Shown: positions 32,870 through 40,973 of the stretch, one piece after another
Numbering within the stretch: the first letter of the stretch is position 1
Layout: every line of letters begins with the position of its first letter
Source: Sphingobium phenoxybenzoativorans
GTDB lineage: Bacteria; Pseudomonadota; Alphaproteobacteria; Sphingomonadales; Sphingomonadaceae
Length of the DNA stretch: 64,000 bases
Assembly: GCF_001757355.1 (NCBI RefSeq)
Contig: NZ_MINO01000007.1
Span: 80,649-144,648, forward strand
Direction: 5' to 3'
Position numbers and translations under genes: made by a program
Notes under the pieces: model-generated
Told to the model about the DNA's origin: nothing
Databases searched by the model: none
Seen by the model: the letters and a program-made list of their open reading frames with translations, nothing else

Positions 32870-32903
32870 GCGGCCCGGCGACCCTAAGCCAAGCGGGAGT
32901 TCC

Positions 32904-34100
32904 ATGCGCAACCAGTTCCTCTTCACCTCTGAGAGCGTTTCCGAGGGTCATCCCGACAAGGTCGCGGACCAGATTTCCGATTCCATCGTCGACCTGTTCC
33001 TGTCGAAAGACCCCGAAGCGCGCATCGCCTGCGAGACGCTGACGACGACACAACTCGTTGTTCTTGCTGGAGAAATTCGCTGCAAGGGCGTGTATGAGAA
33101 TGGCGCCTGGGCGCCGGGCGCGAAGGAAGAGATCGAAAAGACCGTCCGCGAAACGGTGAAGCGCATCGGTTATGAGCAGGACGGTTTCCACTGGGAGACC
33201 TTCCGCTTCGAGAATAATCTGCACGGCCAGTCCGCGCACATCGCGCAGGGCGTCGACGAGAGCGGCAACAAGGACGAAGGCGCAGGCGACCAGGGCATCA
33301 TGTTCGGTTACGCCAGCGACGAGACGCCGGACCTGATGCCCGCGACCCTCTATTATTCGCACAAGATCCTGGAGCGCATGGCCGCCGACCGCCACGGCAA
33401 GGTCGTCGACTTCCTGGAGCCGGACGCCAAGAGCCAGGTCACGCTGGAATATGTCGACGAGAAGCCGGTCCGCGCGACCGCGCTGGTCGTGTCGACCCAG
33501 CACGCCAAGGACATGGACAATGACGAAAGCCGCGCGAAGCTGCGCGATTATGTCAAGGGCGTGATGGCCGACGTCCTGCCCGAAGGCTGGCTGCCGGGCG
33601 ACGAGAGCATCTATGTCAACCCGACCGGCCTGTTCGAGATCGGCGGGCCGGACGGCGACGCGGGCCTGACCGGCCGCAAGATCATCGTCGACACCTATGG
33701 CGGCGCATCGCCCCATGGCGGCGGCGCGTTCAGCGGCAAGGACCCGACCAAGGTGGACCGGTCGGCCGCCTACATCACCCGCTATCTGGCGAAGAATATC
33801 GTTGCCGCGGGCCTCGCCCGCCGCTGCACGATCCAGTTGTCCTACGCGATCGGCGTGGCCGAGCCGCTGTCGCTCTATGTCGACACGCATGGCACCGGCA
33901 CCGTCGAGGCGTCGGCGATCGAGGCCGTGCTGCCGACGCTGGTGCGCCTGACGCCGAAGGGCATCCGCACTCATCTGGGCCTCAACAAGCCGATCTATCA
34001 AAAGACCGCAGCCTATGGCCATTTCGGCCGCCAGCCGGACGGCGACTTCTTCCCCTGGGAAAAGACCGACCTGGTGGAGAAGCTGAAGGCGGCGCTTTAA
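32904..34100 (+). CDS. metK: S-adenosylmethionine synthase
   Basis: A protein of 398 residues that makes S-adenosylmethionine from methionine and ATP. The signature blocks are complete: [20 protein letters not shown] at the N terminus, [12 protein letters not shown], the [21 protein letters not shown]-loop-like block and [18 protein letters not shown] 32904 has GGGAG six bases upstream; the frame upstream overlaps the end of lnt and is not used. A hairpin-forming leader precedes it. It is followed by a family A palindromic repeat, which may mark the transcript end. Confidence 0.97.
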   Translation: MRNQFLFTSESVSEGHPDKVADQISDSIVDLFLSKDPEARIACETLTTTQLVVLAGEIRCKGVYENGAWAPGAKEEIEKTVRETVKRIGYEQDGFHWETFRFENNLHGQSAHIAQGVDESGNKDEGAGDQGIMFGYASDETPDLMPATLYYSHKILERMAADRHGKVVDFLEPDAKSQVTLEYVDEKPVRATALVVSTQHAKDMDNDESRAKLRDYVKGVMADVLPEGWLPGDESIYVNPTGLFEIGGPDGDAGLTGRKIIVDTYGGASPHGGGAFSGKDPTKVDRSAAYITRYLAKNIVAAGLARRCTIQLSYAIGVAEPLSLYVDTHGTGTVEASAIEAVLPTLVRLTPKGIRTHLGLNKPIYQKTAAYGHFGRQPDGDFFPWEKTDLVEKLKAAL

Positions 34101-34112
34101 GAATCACCGAGT

Positions 34113-34189
34113 CCGTTCGGGCTGAGCGTGTCGAAGCCATGTCCTTTCTGAAGTGAAGGACAGCCCTTCGACACGCTCAGGGCGAACGG
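34113..34189. repeat. REP-like palindromic repeat, family A, copy 2
   Basis: Left arm CCGTTCGGGCTGAGCGTGTC and right arm GACACGCTCAGGGCGAACGG pair except for a three-base GGG/GGG swap near the ends. It lies 12 bases after the metK stop. Confidence 0.82.
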
Positions 34190-34342
34190 ATTGGTGTGGT
34201 CACGATAAAGCCGGATAACATTACAAAGAGTTCACTAGGGTCCGGCGGCGGGGCGGCGTAGAGACCTGCTTGTCGGTGTCGGGCCCGGACCCCTGACCTC
34301 CCGCACCGACACCCTCCGCCTTCACAACAGGAGAGGCTTCCC

Positions 34343-34525
34343 ATGAAAAAATCGCTTACCGCCCTTCTGGGCGCATTGTCGCTCGCGACGCTTGCCGCAG
34401 CGCCCGTACAGGCCGCGCCGTGCAAGGACGCCAAGGGCAAGTTCACAAAGTGCCCGGACAAGAAGCCGGTGAAGAAAGCCCCCTGCAAGGATGCGAAGGG
34501 CAAATTCATCAAGTGCCCGAAATAG
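34343..34525 (+). CDS. Small secreted protein with CKDAKGKF repeats
   Basis: A protein of 60 residues. A signal peptide (MKKSLTALLGALSLATLAAA, cleavage near VQAA) is followed by a mature part of about 35 residues consisting of two copies of PCKDAKGKF[TI]KCP joined by a Lys/Pro-rich linker. The four Cys are two per repeat, nine residues apart, and could form disulfides or bind a metal in the periplasm. AGGAGAGG seven bases before the ATG is an excellent ribosome-binding site, which supports a real gene. No known family was recognised. It is bracketed by repeats of families A and C. Confidence 0.82.
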   Translation: MKKSLTALLGALSLATLAAAPVQAAPCKDAKGKFTKCPDKKPVKKAPCKDAKGKFIKCPK

Positions 34526-34540
34526 GTCGTTAGACGCAGT

Positions 34541-34631
34541 GTGCTCCTGCGAAGGCAGGAGTTCAGTTCTAACGGCGGGACCGGGCTGAAGCGAGGCGCG
34601 TGACTCGCATTCAGTGCTTTCGCAGGAGCAC
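34541..34631. repeat. REP-like palindromic repeat, family C, copy 2
   Basis: GTGCTCCTGCGAAGGCAGGA at the left and TGCTTTCGCAGGAGCAC at the right, with a longer, diverged centre than copy 1. It follows the small secreted protein gene and may serve as its terminator. Confidence 0.75.
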
Positions 34632-34765
34632 GCTGCTCGTGGCTCGTGGCGCACGGCTGGATAGACGGGCGTCGATTTTGCAGGATGTGCGATCCCGCGC
34701 CCCCTGATGATCCCCTCTGCCTCGAAATTGCAGCGCATTTGTTCGTTTTCGCAATTTCCGCGCCG

Positions 34766-34783
34766 CCAGATGATTTCATCTGG
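34766..34783. promoter_or_regulatory. 18-bp palindrome before trmB
   Basis: CCAGATGATTTCATCTGG is a perfect palindrome ending 25 bases before the trmB start. The 11-mer CTCGAAATTGC follows it and also occurs about 67 bases earlier. It may be an operator or an attenuator stem; nothing further can be said. Confidence 0.4.
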
Positions 34784-34808
34784 CTCGAAATTGCTCTAGG
34801 CGCACCGG

Positions 34809-35504
34809 GTGAAAGACCCAACGACACTCAATCGCCTCTATGGCCGCCAGTCCGGCCACAAGCTGCGCGCCGGGCAGCAGGACCTGGTCGAGCGCCTGCT
34901 CCCGCAGATTTCCGTGCCGGAAGATGGCCCGATCACCGCCGCGCGACTGTTTGGCGAGGACCGCCCGCTGCATTTCGAAATCGGCTTCGGCGGCGGCGAG
35001 CATATGGCCTATCGCGCCGACATGCTGCCCGACCATGGCTTTATCGGTTGCGAGCCGTTCCTGAACGGCGTGGTGACGGCGCTCACCCATATTCGCGACC
35101 AGCACCTGCCCAATGTCCGCCTGCATATGGGCAATGCGCTGGACGTGCTTTCGCGGGTGCCGGACGGGGCGCTGAGCTTCGTCTATCTGCTGCACCCCGA
35201 CCCCTGGCCCAAGGCGCGTCACGCCAAGCGGCGGATGATGAACAAGGGGCCGGTGGACATGATCGCCGCCAAGCTGAAACCCGGCGGCGAGTTCCGCTTC
35301 GGCACCGACCACCCCGTCTACCTGCGGTGGGCGATGATGGTGATGAACGGCCGCGCCGATTTCGATTGGCTCGCGGCGACGCCCCAGGATTTCCTGAAGC
35401 GGCCGGGCGGCTGGCCGGAAACGCGCTATGAGGCGAAAGCCCGGCGGCAGGGGCATGAGGTCTGGTACTTCCGCTACCGGCGGCGGGACGCTTCGGTCGC
35501 ATGA
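34809..35504 (+). CDS. trmB: tRNA (guanine-N7)-methyltransferase
   Basis: A protein of 231 residues that methylates G46 of tRNA using S-adenosylmethionine. It has the SAM motif HFEIGFGGGEHM, the FIGCEPFLNGV segment and the family signature LLHPDPWPKARHAKRRMM. The C-terminal part FRFGTDHPVYLRWA also fits TrmB. The start is a GTG at 34809. Its stop overlaps the start of the CLC channel gene by four bases (ATGA). The order lnt-metK-trmB is common in this bacterial class. Confidence 0.94.
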   Translation: MKDPTTLNRLYGRQSGHKLRAGQQDLVERLLPQISVPEDGPITAARLFGEDRPLHFEIGFGGGEHMAYRADMLPDHGFIGCEPFLNGVVTALTHIRDQHLPNVRLHMGNALDVLSRVPDGALSFVYLLHPDPWPKARHAKRRMMNKGPVDMIAAKLKPGGEFRFGTDHPVYLRWAMMVMNGRADFDWLAATPQDFLKRPGGWPETRYEAKARRQGHEVWYFRYRRRDASVA

Positions 35505-36793
35505 AACGCTGGACGGCCCGCCGCGTTCGCGCGCTTGTCCGTCATGCCGGTCCCACCTCGCTGATCTTCCGCCGCAGGCTGGCGCTGATCGGCGGCGCGA
35601 CGATTGTGGGGCTGGTCGCGCTCGCTTTCGCATGGGCGGCGGATGAGGCCAGCGAAGCCTTTGCCCGCGTCGCGACCGCCAACCGCTATCTGCCGCTGCT
35701 GCTGACGCCAGCCGCCTTTGCGGCGATTGTCTGGTTCACGCGGCTGCACGCGCCGCTGGCGGCGGGATCAGGCATCCCGCAGGTGATCGCCGCGATCAGG
35801 AAGCCGGAAACCGCCGACCGCGCGCTGGTGAATTTCCGCACCGCGCTGCTGAAGCTGATATTGACCATCGCCGCCCTGCTTGCCGGCGCATCGGTGGGAC
35901 GCGAAGGCCCCACCGTGCAGATCAGCGCCGCCATACTCGCGCGCGTCCACCGGCTGCTGGCTGTTCCCATGCGCGCGTCGGTATTGATCGCCGGCGGCGC
36001 TGCGGGTGTCGCCGCCGCCTTCAACACGCCGCTTGCGGGCATCGCCTTCGCCATCGAGGAGTTGGCGGCGGCCTACGAACAGCGCATGACCCTGCTGGTC
36101 ATCACCGCCGTCATCGTGTCCGGCATGGTCAGCCTGGGCCTCGCCGGCGACTATGTCTATTTCGGTTCCGTCGCGGCGCATCTGACATTTGGCGGCGCGG
36201 TCATGATTGCGCTGGTTGCAGGCATATTGGGCGGATTGTCCGGCGGGCTTTTCGCCCGGCTCGCGCTTGGGGCGGCACGGTCCACCAATCGCATCACTGC
36301 CTTCGCGCGCCGCCGCCCGGTCTCTTTCGCCGCGCTTTGCGGCCTTGTGGTCGCCGCAATAGGCACCGCGACCCAATTGACATGGGGCACCAGCTATGGC
36401 GCGGCGCGGGCGATGATCGGCGGGGGGCATGATACGCCGCTATGGTTCGGACCGGCCAAGTTCGTGTCCACGCTGGCCACATCGGTTTCCGGTCTGCCAG
36501 GGGGCATATTCGCCCCGTCGCTGGCGACCGGCGCGGGGTTCGGCAATATTCTGGGCTGGTTCTTTCCGGGCAGTCAGGCGAGCGCCGTCGTCCTGCTGGG
36601 CATGGCGGCCTATTTTACCGGGGTGGTGCGCGCGCCGCTGACGGCGGTCATCATCATATCGGAAACCACCGGAAGCCGTGGCTTCATGCTGCCGCTGCTC
36701 GGCGCGGCGCTGGTGGCCGACGCCAGCGCGCAGCTCATCTGCAAGGAACGGCTATATCATGGCCTTGCCCGCAACTTTGCGGACAAAGCATGA
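35501..36793 (+). CDS. CLC-family chloride channel or Cl-/H+ antiporter
   Basis: A protein of 430 residues with about ten to twelve membrane helices. The three anion-filter motifs are present: GSGIPQ, GREGPTVQ with the gating Glu, and GGIFAPSLA. The proton-side Glu of antiporters cannot be placed with certainty by eye, so channel versus exchanger is open. No C-terminal CBS domains are present, as in EcClcA-type proteins. It is translationally coupled to trmB by ATGA overlap, an operon partner without obvious functional link. Bacterial CLCs help with acid resistance and ion balance. Confidence 0.93.
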   Translation: MKRWTARRVRALVRHAGPTSLIFRRRLALIGGATIVGLVALAFAWAADEASEAFARVATANRYLPLLLTPAAFAAIVWFTRLHAPLAAGSGIPQVIAAIRKPETADRALVNFRTALLKLILTIAALLAGASVGREGPTVQISAAILARVHRLLAVPMRASVLIAGGAAGVAAAFNTPLAGIAFAIEELAAAYEQRMTLLVITAVIVSGMVSLGLAGDYVYFGSVAAHLTFGGAVMIALVAGILGGLSGGLFARLALGAARSTNRITAFARRRPVSFAALCGLVVAAIGTATQLTWGTSYGAARAMIGGGHDTPLWFGPAKFVSTLATSVSGLPGGIFAPSLATGAGFGNILGWFFPGSQASAVVLLGMAAYFTGVVRAPLTAVIIISETTGSRGFMLPLLGAALVADASAQLICKERLYHGLARNFADKA

Positions 36794-36800
36794 TAGCCCC

Positions 36801-37439
36801 TCAGTTCGGCGCCTTGCTCGTATCCACCTTCTCGACCCATTCGGGGTAGAAGCTGGGTTCGCGGTTGGACCAGCCGACGGCGGTGGCTGCCGCTTCGCTG
36901 ATCGACTGCAGCAGGGCGCGGCGCTTTTCGGGGTGAAGGTGCGGCAGGCTGGCGGCGGCGCAGAAAGCGCCGGGAAGCCAGGGCCGCGCGCCCGCGCCGA
37001 TCAGCCGCTCATACAGGAAGCGGTATGCCGAGAAGCTGTTCAGACGATCCTGCCCCAGATCGAAAGCCGAGACAGTGACCAGCGGCGCCATGAACGGCTC
37101 CACCTGTTCCAGCCCGCTGTCATCGGGGACCATCGTCTTGATTTCGTCGAGCCGGCCGTAAATCCGCGCCTGCGCCCTGATGCTGGCTTCCTCGACAAGA
37201 TCGCGGGACCAGAGCTTCATCGCGTCGCGGCGATGAAGGCCGATATCGAGGGAGCGGCGGATATACCGCTGCGTGGAAGCGGGGAAGCTGGCGAACTCTC
37301 GCATTTCTGCGAGCGTGATCGCTCCGTCCGCTGGTTTGGCGCTGATACCCATCCAATTGCCCTCCCGACTGAAAGTCCAGACAACCGAACATGCGCCCTG
37401 TTTGGTTAGCGAAAGCTTAAGCACATGTTCGCCCGACAT
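36801..37439 (-). CDS. Hypothetical protein, 212 residues
   Basis: No family was recognised. The N-terminal 35 residues (LSLTKQGACSVVWTFSREGN) read as a beta-hairpin. The centre is helical and charged (RRSLDIGLHRRDAMKLWSRD, SIRAQARIYGRLDEIKTMV), and the C-terminal third contains GARPWLPGAFCAAASLPHLH. No signal peptide or membrane span is seen, so it is probably cytoplasmic. Codon use is normal for the genome. The ribosome site is weak. It converges with the CLC gene, with a gap of only seven bases and no terminator between them. Confidence 0.7.
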   Translation of the reverse strand: MSGEHVLKLSLTKQGACSVVWTFSREGNWMGISAKPADGAITLAEMREFASFPASTQRYIRRSLDIGLHRRDAMKLWSRDLVEEASIRAQARIYGRLDEIKTMVPDDSGLEQVEPFMAPLVTVSAFDLGQDRLNSFSAYRFLYERLIGAGARPWLPGAFCAAASLPHLHPEKRRALLQSISEAAATAVGWSNREPSFYPEWVEKVDTSKAPN

Positions 37440-37556
37440 TCACATCGGACCAGATTTCAACGGACTAGGCAATATAAAAATTTGTGCGGCGCAACATGCC
37501 TGTCTGCGCCGCGACAATTTTGTCTCAATGTGGGACTGAAGCGACTCAGAGCCGGG

Positions 37557-37811
37557 TCATTGCCCGTGGCGCGCCTTCCGGTCCTTCTTGTCCGGATCCT
37601 CCTCCGGAAAGCCCGATGACGGCACTGGATCGCTATGATCGCCCGGCTGCGTGGCGCAGGGCGGATCGGAAGCGTCCATGGAATCGGACAGCGCTTCCTC
37701 CAGGCTTTCCTCCTGGGTCAGAGGATGATCCTGATCGTCGCTGGGCTTCGCCACTTCGCCGTCGCGCGCCACTTCGCGCGCCGCATCCGGTGGATGTTTT
37801 TGCGTTTCCAT
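37557..37811 (-). CDS. Small acidic hydrophilic protein under EcfG-type control
   Basis: A protein of 84 residues, rich in Asp, Glu, Pro and Lys and without hydrophobic segments, probably disordered. The middle carries the segment EALSDSMDASDPPCATQPG, a motif seen in small stress-related proteins of sphingomonads and relatives. Function unknown. ATG 37811 follows AAGGAGA at about six bases. A perfect GGAAC-N16-CGTT promoter lies 29 bases upstream, the best indication that the gene belongs to the general stress response. It diverges from the LytS-type kinase gene. Confidence 0.8.
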   Translation of the reverse strand: METQKHPPDAAREVARDGEVAKPSDDQDHPLTQEESLEEALSDSMDASDPPCATQPGDHSDPVPSSGFPEEDPDKKDRKARHGQ

Positions 37812-37839
37812 GATCCGTCTCCTTAAATCCGTCTCTATC

Positions 37840-37864
37840 AACGGTGGATCGCAGCCGCTGTTCC
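37840..37864 (-). promoter_or_regulatory. Sigma-EcfG promoter
   Basis: On the reverse strand GGAAC, exactly 16 bases, then CGTT: a full match to the alphaproteobacterial general-stress promoter consensus, placed just upstream of the small acidic protein gene. Confidence 0.8.
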
Positions 37865-37969
37865 AACCCGCGCGCCGCAATATCGCGTTAACCCTGCGGA
37901 TCGACCAACATCGGCGGATTTTCGACCGGCGGGGACGACAGTCCGCGCCTTTCAGGCTATGACAGGAGC

Positions 37970-39082
37970 ATGACGATACCCCTTGAGGAGGGCGAACGCG
38001 GCGTTTCCCCGACCGTGGCCCTCTATACCATTCTCGGCTTCTGGCTGTTCTACGCCGTCATCGTCACCCTGCGCGCTTCGGTCATGGGATTTGAATCCCA
38101 GGGCGAGATGGCCATCCGCCGCGGCATCGTGACGATCCTGGGCATCATCCTGACATGGGTGCTGTATCTGATCATCCGGCAGTTCGACGGCAGCACATTT
38201 TCCCGCCGCATCGCCATCGCCTTCATCGCGGCCATACCCTGCGCCATCTCCATCGCGGCGGCGAACTATTATATCTTCAATGTCTATGAGCCGGACGGCT
38301 TCATGCCCGCCGCCGAACATTATGCGAAGTCCAAGGGCAATTATGTGCTCCAGGAAATCGCCGAAGATACGATGGGGCGCTATTTCTTCCTTGCCGCCTG
38401 GGCCGCGATCTATCTGGCCGTCACCTATGCGGCGGAGGTGAGCCGGGTCGAGCGCCGGGCCGCGCGGCTGGAGCAGGCGGCGCGGCAGGCGGAATTGCGG
38501 TCGCTGCGCTATCAGGTCAATCCGCACTTCCTGTTCAACACGCTCAATTCCCTGTCCAGCCTGGTCATGAAGGATCAGAAGGACGAGGCAGAGCAGATGA
38601 TCATGTCCCTCTCCAACTTCTACCGCACCAGCCTGACCGGCGATCCGCTGGAGGATGTGCCGCTGTCGGAGGAGGTGCATCTGCAGAAGCTGTATCTGGA
38701 TATCGAGGCGGTGCGCTTCCCGAAACGGTTGCGGACCAACATCTCCATCCCCGACCGGCTGATGAGTTGCTGCGTGCCGGGCCTGATCCTGCAGCCGGTG
38801 ATTGAAAACGCCATCAAATACGGGGTATCCCGAACCACCCGGCCAGTGACGATCGATATCCTCGCCTGGGAGGAGGAAGGGCTGCTGCACGTGAGCATAG
38901 CGGATGACGGCGACACCATACCCCATGAAAGCGCCTATGAAGGCAATGGCATCGGCCTGGTCAATGTGCGCGAACGCCTCGCCGCCCGCTTTGGGGACAA
39001 GGGACGGCTGATTTCCGGCCCGATGGAGGGCGGCGGTTTCCTGGTCGAACTGTCCCTGCCGATCATAAGGCGCGGCTGCTGA
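37970..39082 (+). CDS. LytS/YehU-type sensor histidine kinase
   Basis: A protein of 370 residues. Four hydrophobic helices occupy the first 170 residues (ALYTILGFWLFYAVIVTL, GIVTILGIILTWVLYLII, IAIAFIAAIPCAISIAA, YFFLAAWAAIYLAVTYAA). A short coiled coil follows, then the His_kinase domain with LRYQVNPHFLFNTLNSLSSL carrying the phosphorylated His, and an HATPase domain (PVIENAIKYGV, then GNGIGLVNVRERL). It would autophosphorylate and pass phosphate to the LytTR regulator encoded four bases downstream. The signal is unknown; no extracellular sensor domain is visible. GGAG sits very close to the ATG, so the true start could be slightly downstream. Confidence 0.9.
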   Translation: MTIPLEEGERGVSPTVALYTILGFWLFYAVIVTLRASVMGFESQGEMAIRRGIVTILGIILTWVLYLIIRQFDGSTFSRRIAIAFIAAIPCAISIAAANYYIFNVYEPDGFMPAAEHYAKSKGNYVLQEIAEDTMGRYFFLAAWAAIYLAVTYAAEVSRVERRAARLEQAARQAELRSLRYQVNPHFLFNTLNSLSSLVMKDQKDEAEQMIMSLSNFYRTSLTGDPLEDVPLSEEVHLQKLYLDIEAVRFPKRLRTNISIPDRLMSCCVPGLILQPVIENAIKYGVSRTTRPVTIDILAWEEEGLLHVSIADDGDTIPHESAYEGNGIGLVNVRERLAARFGDKGRLISGPMEGGGFLVELSLPIIRRGC

Positions 39083-39086
39083 CCGC

Positions 39087-39833
39087 ATGACGACGATCCG
39101 CACAATGATCGTCGATGACGAACCGCTCGCGGTGGAACGGTTGCAGATGCTGTGCGCCCGCGAGCCGCGCATCTCGCTGGTCGGCACCGCGACCGATGGC
39201 GAGGCGGCGCTGCGTCTTGTCGAAGGGCTGGAGCCGGAACTGCTGCTGCTGGACATCGCCATGCCCCTGCTGGACGGGATCGGCGTGGCGCGGGCGGTGG
39301 GCCGCATGGGCATTCGCCCGGCGGTGATCTTCGTGACGGCGTTCGAAGGCTTTGCGGTCGAGGCGTTCGATCTGGCCGCCGTCGATTATCTGTTGAAGCC
39401 GGTGGCGCACGACCGGCTGACCCGCGCGGTCGACCGGGTGGAGCAGGCGCTGCGCATCCGGGTGGAAAGCGCACCCGCCATATCGGACGCTCCATCATCG
39501 GAATGGGCAGAGGAATTCTGGGTGCCGCACCGGTCGGAGCTGATCCGTATCGGCACCGACCAGATCGACCGGATAGAGGCGGAGCGCGACTATATGCGGC
39601 TCTATGTCGCCGGTCACAGCTATCTGCTGCACCAGACGATCAGTTCGCTGGAGCAGCGGCTCGATCCGACCGAGTTCATCCGGCTGCACCGGTCCCATAT
39701 CGTGCGGCGGGACCATATCCAGCGGCTGCGCCATGACGGCAGCGGCGTGTGGTTCGCCTGTCTGGAAAAGGGCGACGACATCCGCATCGGCCGCACCTTC
39801 CTCGCCAATGTGAAGGCGCTGACCGGACGATAG
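39087..39833 (+). CDS. LytTR-family response regulator
   Basis: A protein of 248 residues. The N-terminal receiver domain has the acidic pair in MIVDDEPLAV, the phospho-Asp in LLLDIAMPLLDG, Thr in FVTAFEG and Lys in LLKPVAHDRL. The C-terminal LytTR DNA-binding domain shows IRIGTDQIDRIEAERDYMRL, SLEQRLDPTEFIRLHRSHIV and GRTFLANVKAL. It is the partner of the LytS-type kinase just upstream. Targets are unknown; LytTR regulators usually bind direct repeats upstream of their operons. A rho-independent terminator follows. Confidence 0.93.
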   Translation: MTTIRTMIVDDEPLAVERLQMLCAREPRISLVGTATDGEAALRLVEGLEPELLLLDIAMPLLDGIGVARAVGRMGIRPAVIFVTAFEGFAVEAFDLAAVDYLLKPVAHDRLTRAVDRVEQALRIRVESAPAISDAPSSEWAEEFWVPHRSELIRIGTDQIDRIEAERDYMRLYVAGHSYLLHQTISSLEQRLDPTEFIRLHRSHIVRRDHIQRLRHDGSGVWFACLEKGDDIRIGRTFLANVKALTGR

Positions 39834-39846
39834 CCCCAGGCATAGG

Positions 39847-39877
39847 AAAACCCCCGGCGCGGTGCGACGGGGGTTTT
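39847..39877. terminator. Rho-independent terminator
   Basis: AAAACCCCCG pairs with CGGGGGTTTT around an 11-base loop. It works in both directions, for the LytTR gene and the convergent UrcA gene. Confidence 0.88.
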
Positions 39878-39896
39878 CACAATGCGATCGCCACGG

Positions 39897-40259
39897 TCAG
39901 TTGCCGACGACGATCCGGGTTCCCGCGTCAGCATAACGCGCATTATTTTCCGCCTTGGCGATGGCGATGCCGACCGGTTCCTTCGCGCTGCGAAGTGCGG
40001 CGTTGCGGCAGGACACGAACTGATGCAGATCGCGGGTTTCGCAGACCTTGGCGGCCGCGTAGCTGATCCGCCGGTTCAGCGTCTCTTTCCCCGACTGGGT
40101 GGTCAGGTCCAGGTCGGAATAGAGCACGGCCCGCTGGCGGGCGCCGGTCTCTGTCGTGCTGGTCTGGCTGGCGCCGGCGAAGGCGGGGGTCGCCGCCGCA
40201 AAGCACAGGGTTGCGGCCAGGGTCGCAGTAAAGCGGGTGGTGAACTTGGGGGCAAACAT
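39897..40259 (-). CDS. UrcA family protein
   Basis: A protein of 120 residues with a signal peptide (TATLAATLCFAAATPAFA) and the UrcA pattern VLYSDLDLTTQSGKETLNRR, AAAKVCE and CRNAALRSA, with two Cys that probably form a disulfide in the periplasm. UrcA proteins are frequent in Caulobacter and sphingomonads; the function is not established. A GTG just before the ATG also fits, but ATG 40259 has GGAGA at a good distance and is preferred. It converges on the LytTR gene at the shared terminator. Confidence 0.88.
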   Translation of the reverse strand: MFAPKFTTRFTATLAATLCFAAATPAFAGASQTSTTETGARQRAVLYSDLDLTTQSGKETLNRRISYAAAKVCETRDLHQFVSCRNAALRSAKEPVGIAIAKAENNARYADAGTRIVVGN

Positions 40260-40544
40260 CACAGGGTCTCCTCTAAATACCGATATGCTATGCTTTGCCC
40301 GGCGCGCCCTTGGAGCGGCCGGGGCTGGCGGATGGCGGGGGCTGCCGATCCGTCCTGCCCATCCTGTTTAGGATCATGCCCCCCGCCACGCATTCCGGGA
40401 TCGACCAGCGCCCGTCATCTTCGGCGGACGACCGCCGGCGTCGACGAACGGCGCAAGAGAGGCGACCAGCGGCGACAGGACGGAAAATGCCAGCATGCCG
40501 TAGCGTCAAAATCGATCAGGAGGCGGGAGGTGTGTGCGAAGAAT

Positions 40545-40580
40545 AAAAAACGCCCCCGGTGCAAGGGATGACCGGGGGCG
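40545..40580 (-). terminator. Leftward rho-independent terminator
   Basis: On the reverse strand CGCCCCCGGT pairs with ACCGGGGGCG around a ten-base loop, followed by a run of six T. It does not belong to any annotated leftward gene, so it may end a small RNA or an unannotated short gene. Confidence 0.75.
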
Positions 40581-40605
40581 TATCCTGCGCATGCTGTCGG
40601 GCACT

Positions 40606-40806
40606 TCAGGATCTGGTGCTATGGGCCACAAACCGGGGGCTGGTCCGGGGCGTATTCAGTAACGTCACAGTGCCATTGCCGACCTGTCGTCCTGATGAAC
40701 GGATCATAATAATGGCGGCCTGAAAGGCGGAACATCTCTCGATCGCCGACACGCACCGTCGTTCAACGACATGTCCATCGACAAACAGCCGACGAGAAAC
40801 GATCAA
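40606..40806 (-). other. Possible short gene or small RNA upstream of an orphan terminator
   Basis: An open frame of 66 codons whose stop is 26 bases before the leftward terminator. The predicted peptide is basic, includes RSSGRQVGNGTVTLLN and matches nothing I recognise. A TTG start without a ribosome site argues against translation; a small RNA ending at the terminator is an equally good reading. Confidence 0.3.
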
Positions 40807-40973
40807 TGTTGGGGGTATGGCGCGGGGACCAGCGGCACTGCAAGTGGATTAACCATGCAAGGTCCTGACCGTCCTTAGCCAAAATGGCGCGTTGTCCTTA
40901 ACGCGCCGGATTTTTCGGGGTAGGAATCCCATGTCGTTCGGGTCAGGCGCGCGACTGGGTAAGAGGGCGCATA

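Larger units (their letters stand above)
40263..40973. other. Long intergenic region before the ETR1-like kinase
   Basis: About 710 bases without a gene I can support. Short frames overlap on both strands without good starts. The one clear signal is a leftward rho-independent terminator at 40545-40580, which implies a leftward transcript starting somewhere between 40600 and 40900. The frame 40606-40806 (66 codons, TTG start, no Shine-Dalgarno) lies just upstream of it. The region also holds the promoter of the kinase gene. Confidence 0.5.

Noticed and set aside
32831..32903. Known SAM riboswitch class before metK
   Set aside because: Neither the conserved core nor the pseudoknot of SAM-I, SAM-II or SAM/SAH could be matched by eye; kept only as a structured-leader candidate.
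40288..40509. A 73-codon reverse open frame in the gap before the ETR1-like kinase
   Set aside because: It overlaps an equally long forward frame, has no ribosome site and its composition is typical of non-coding high-GC sequence.
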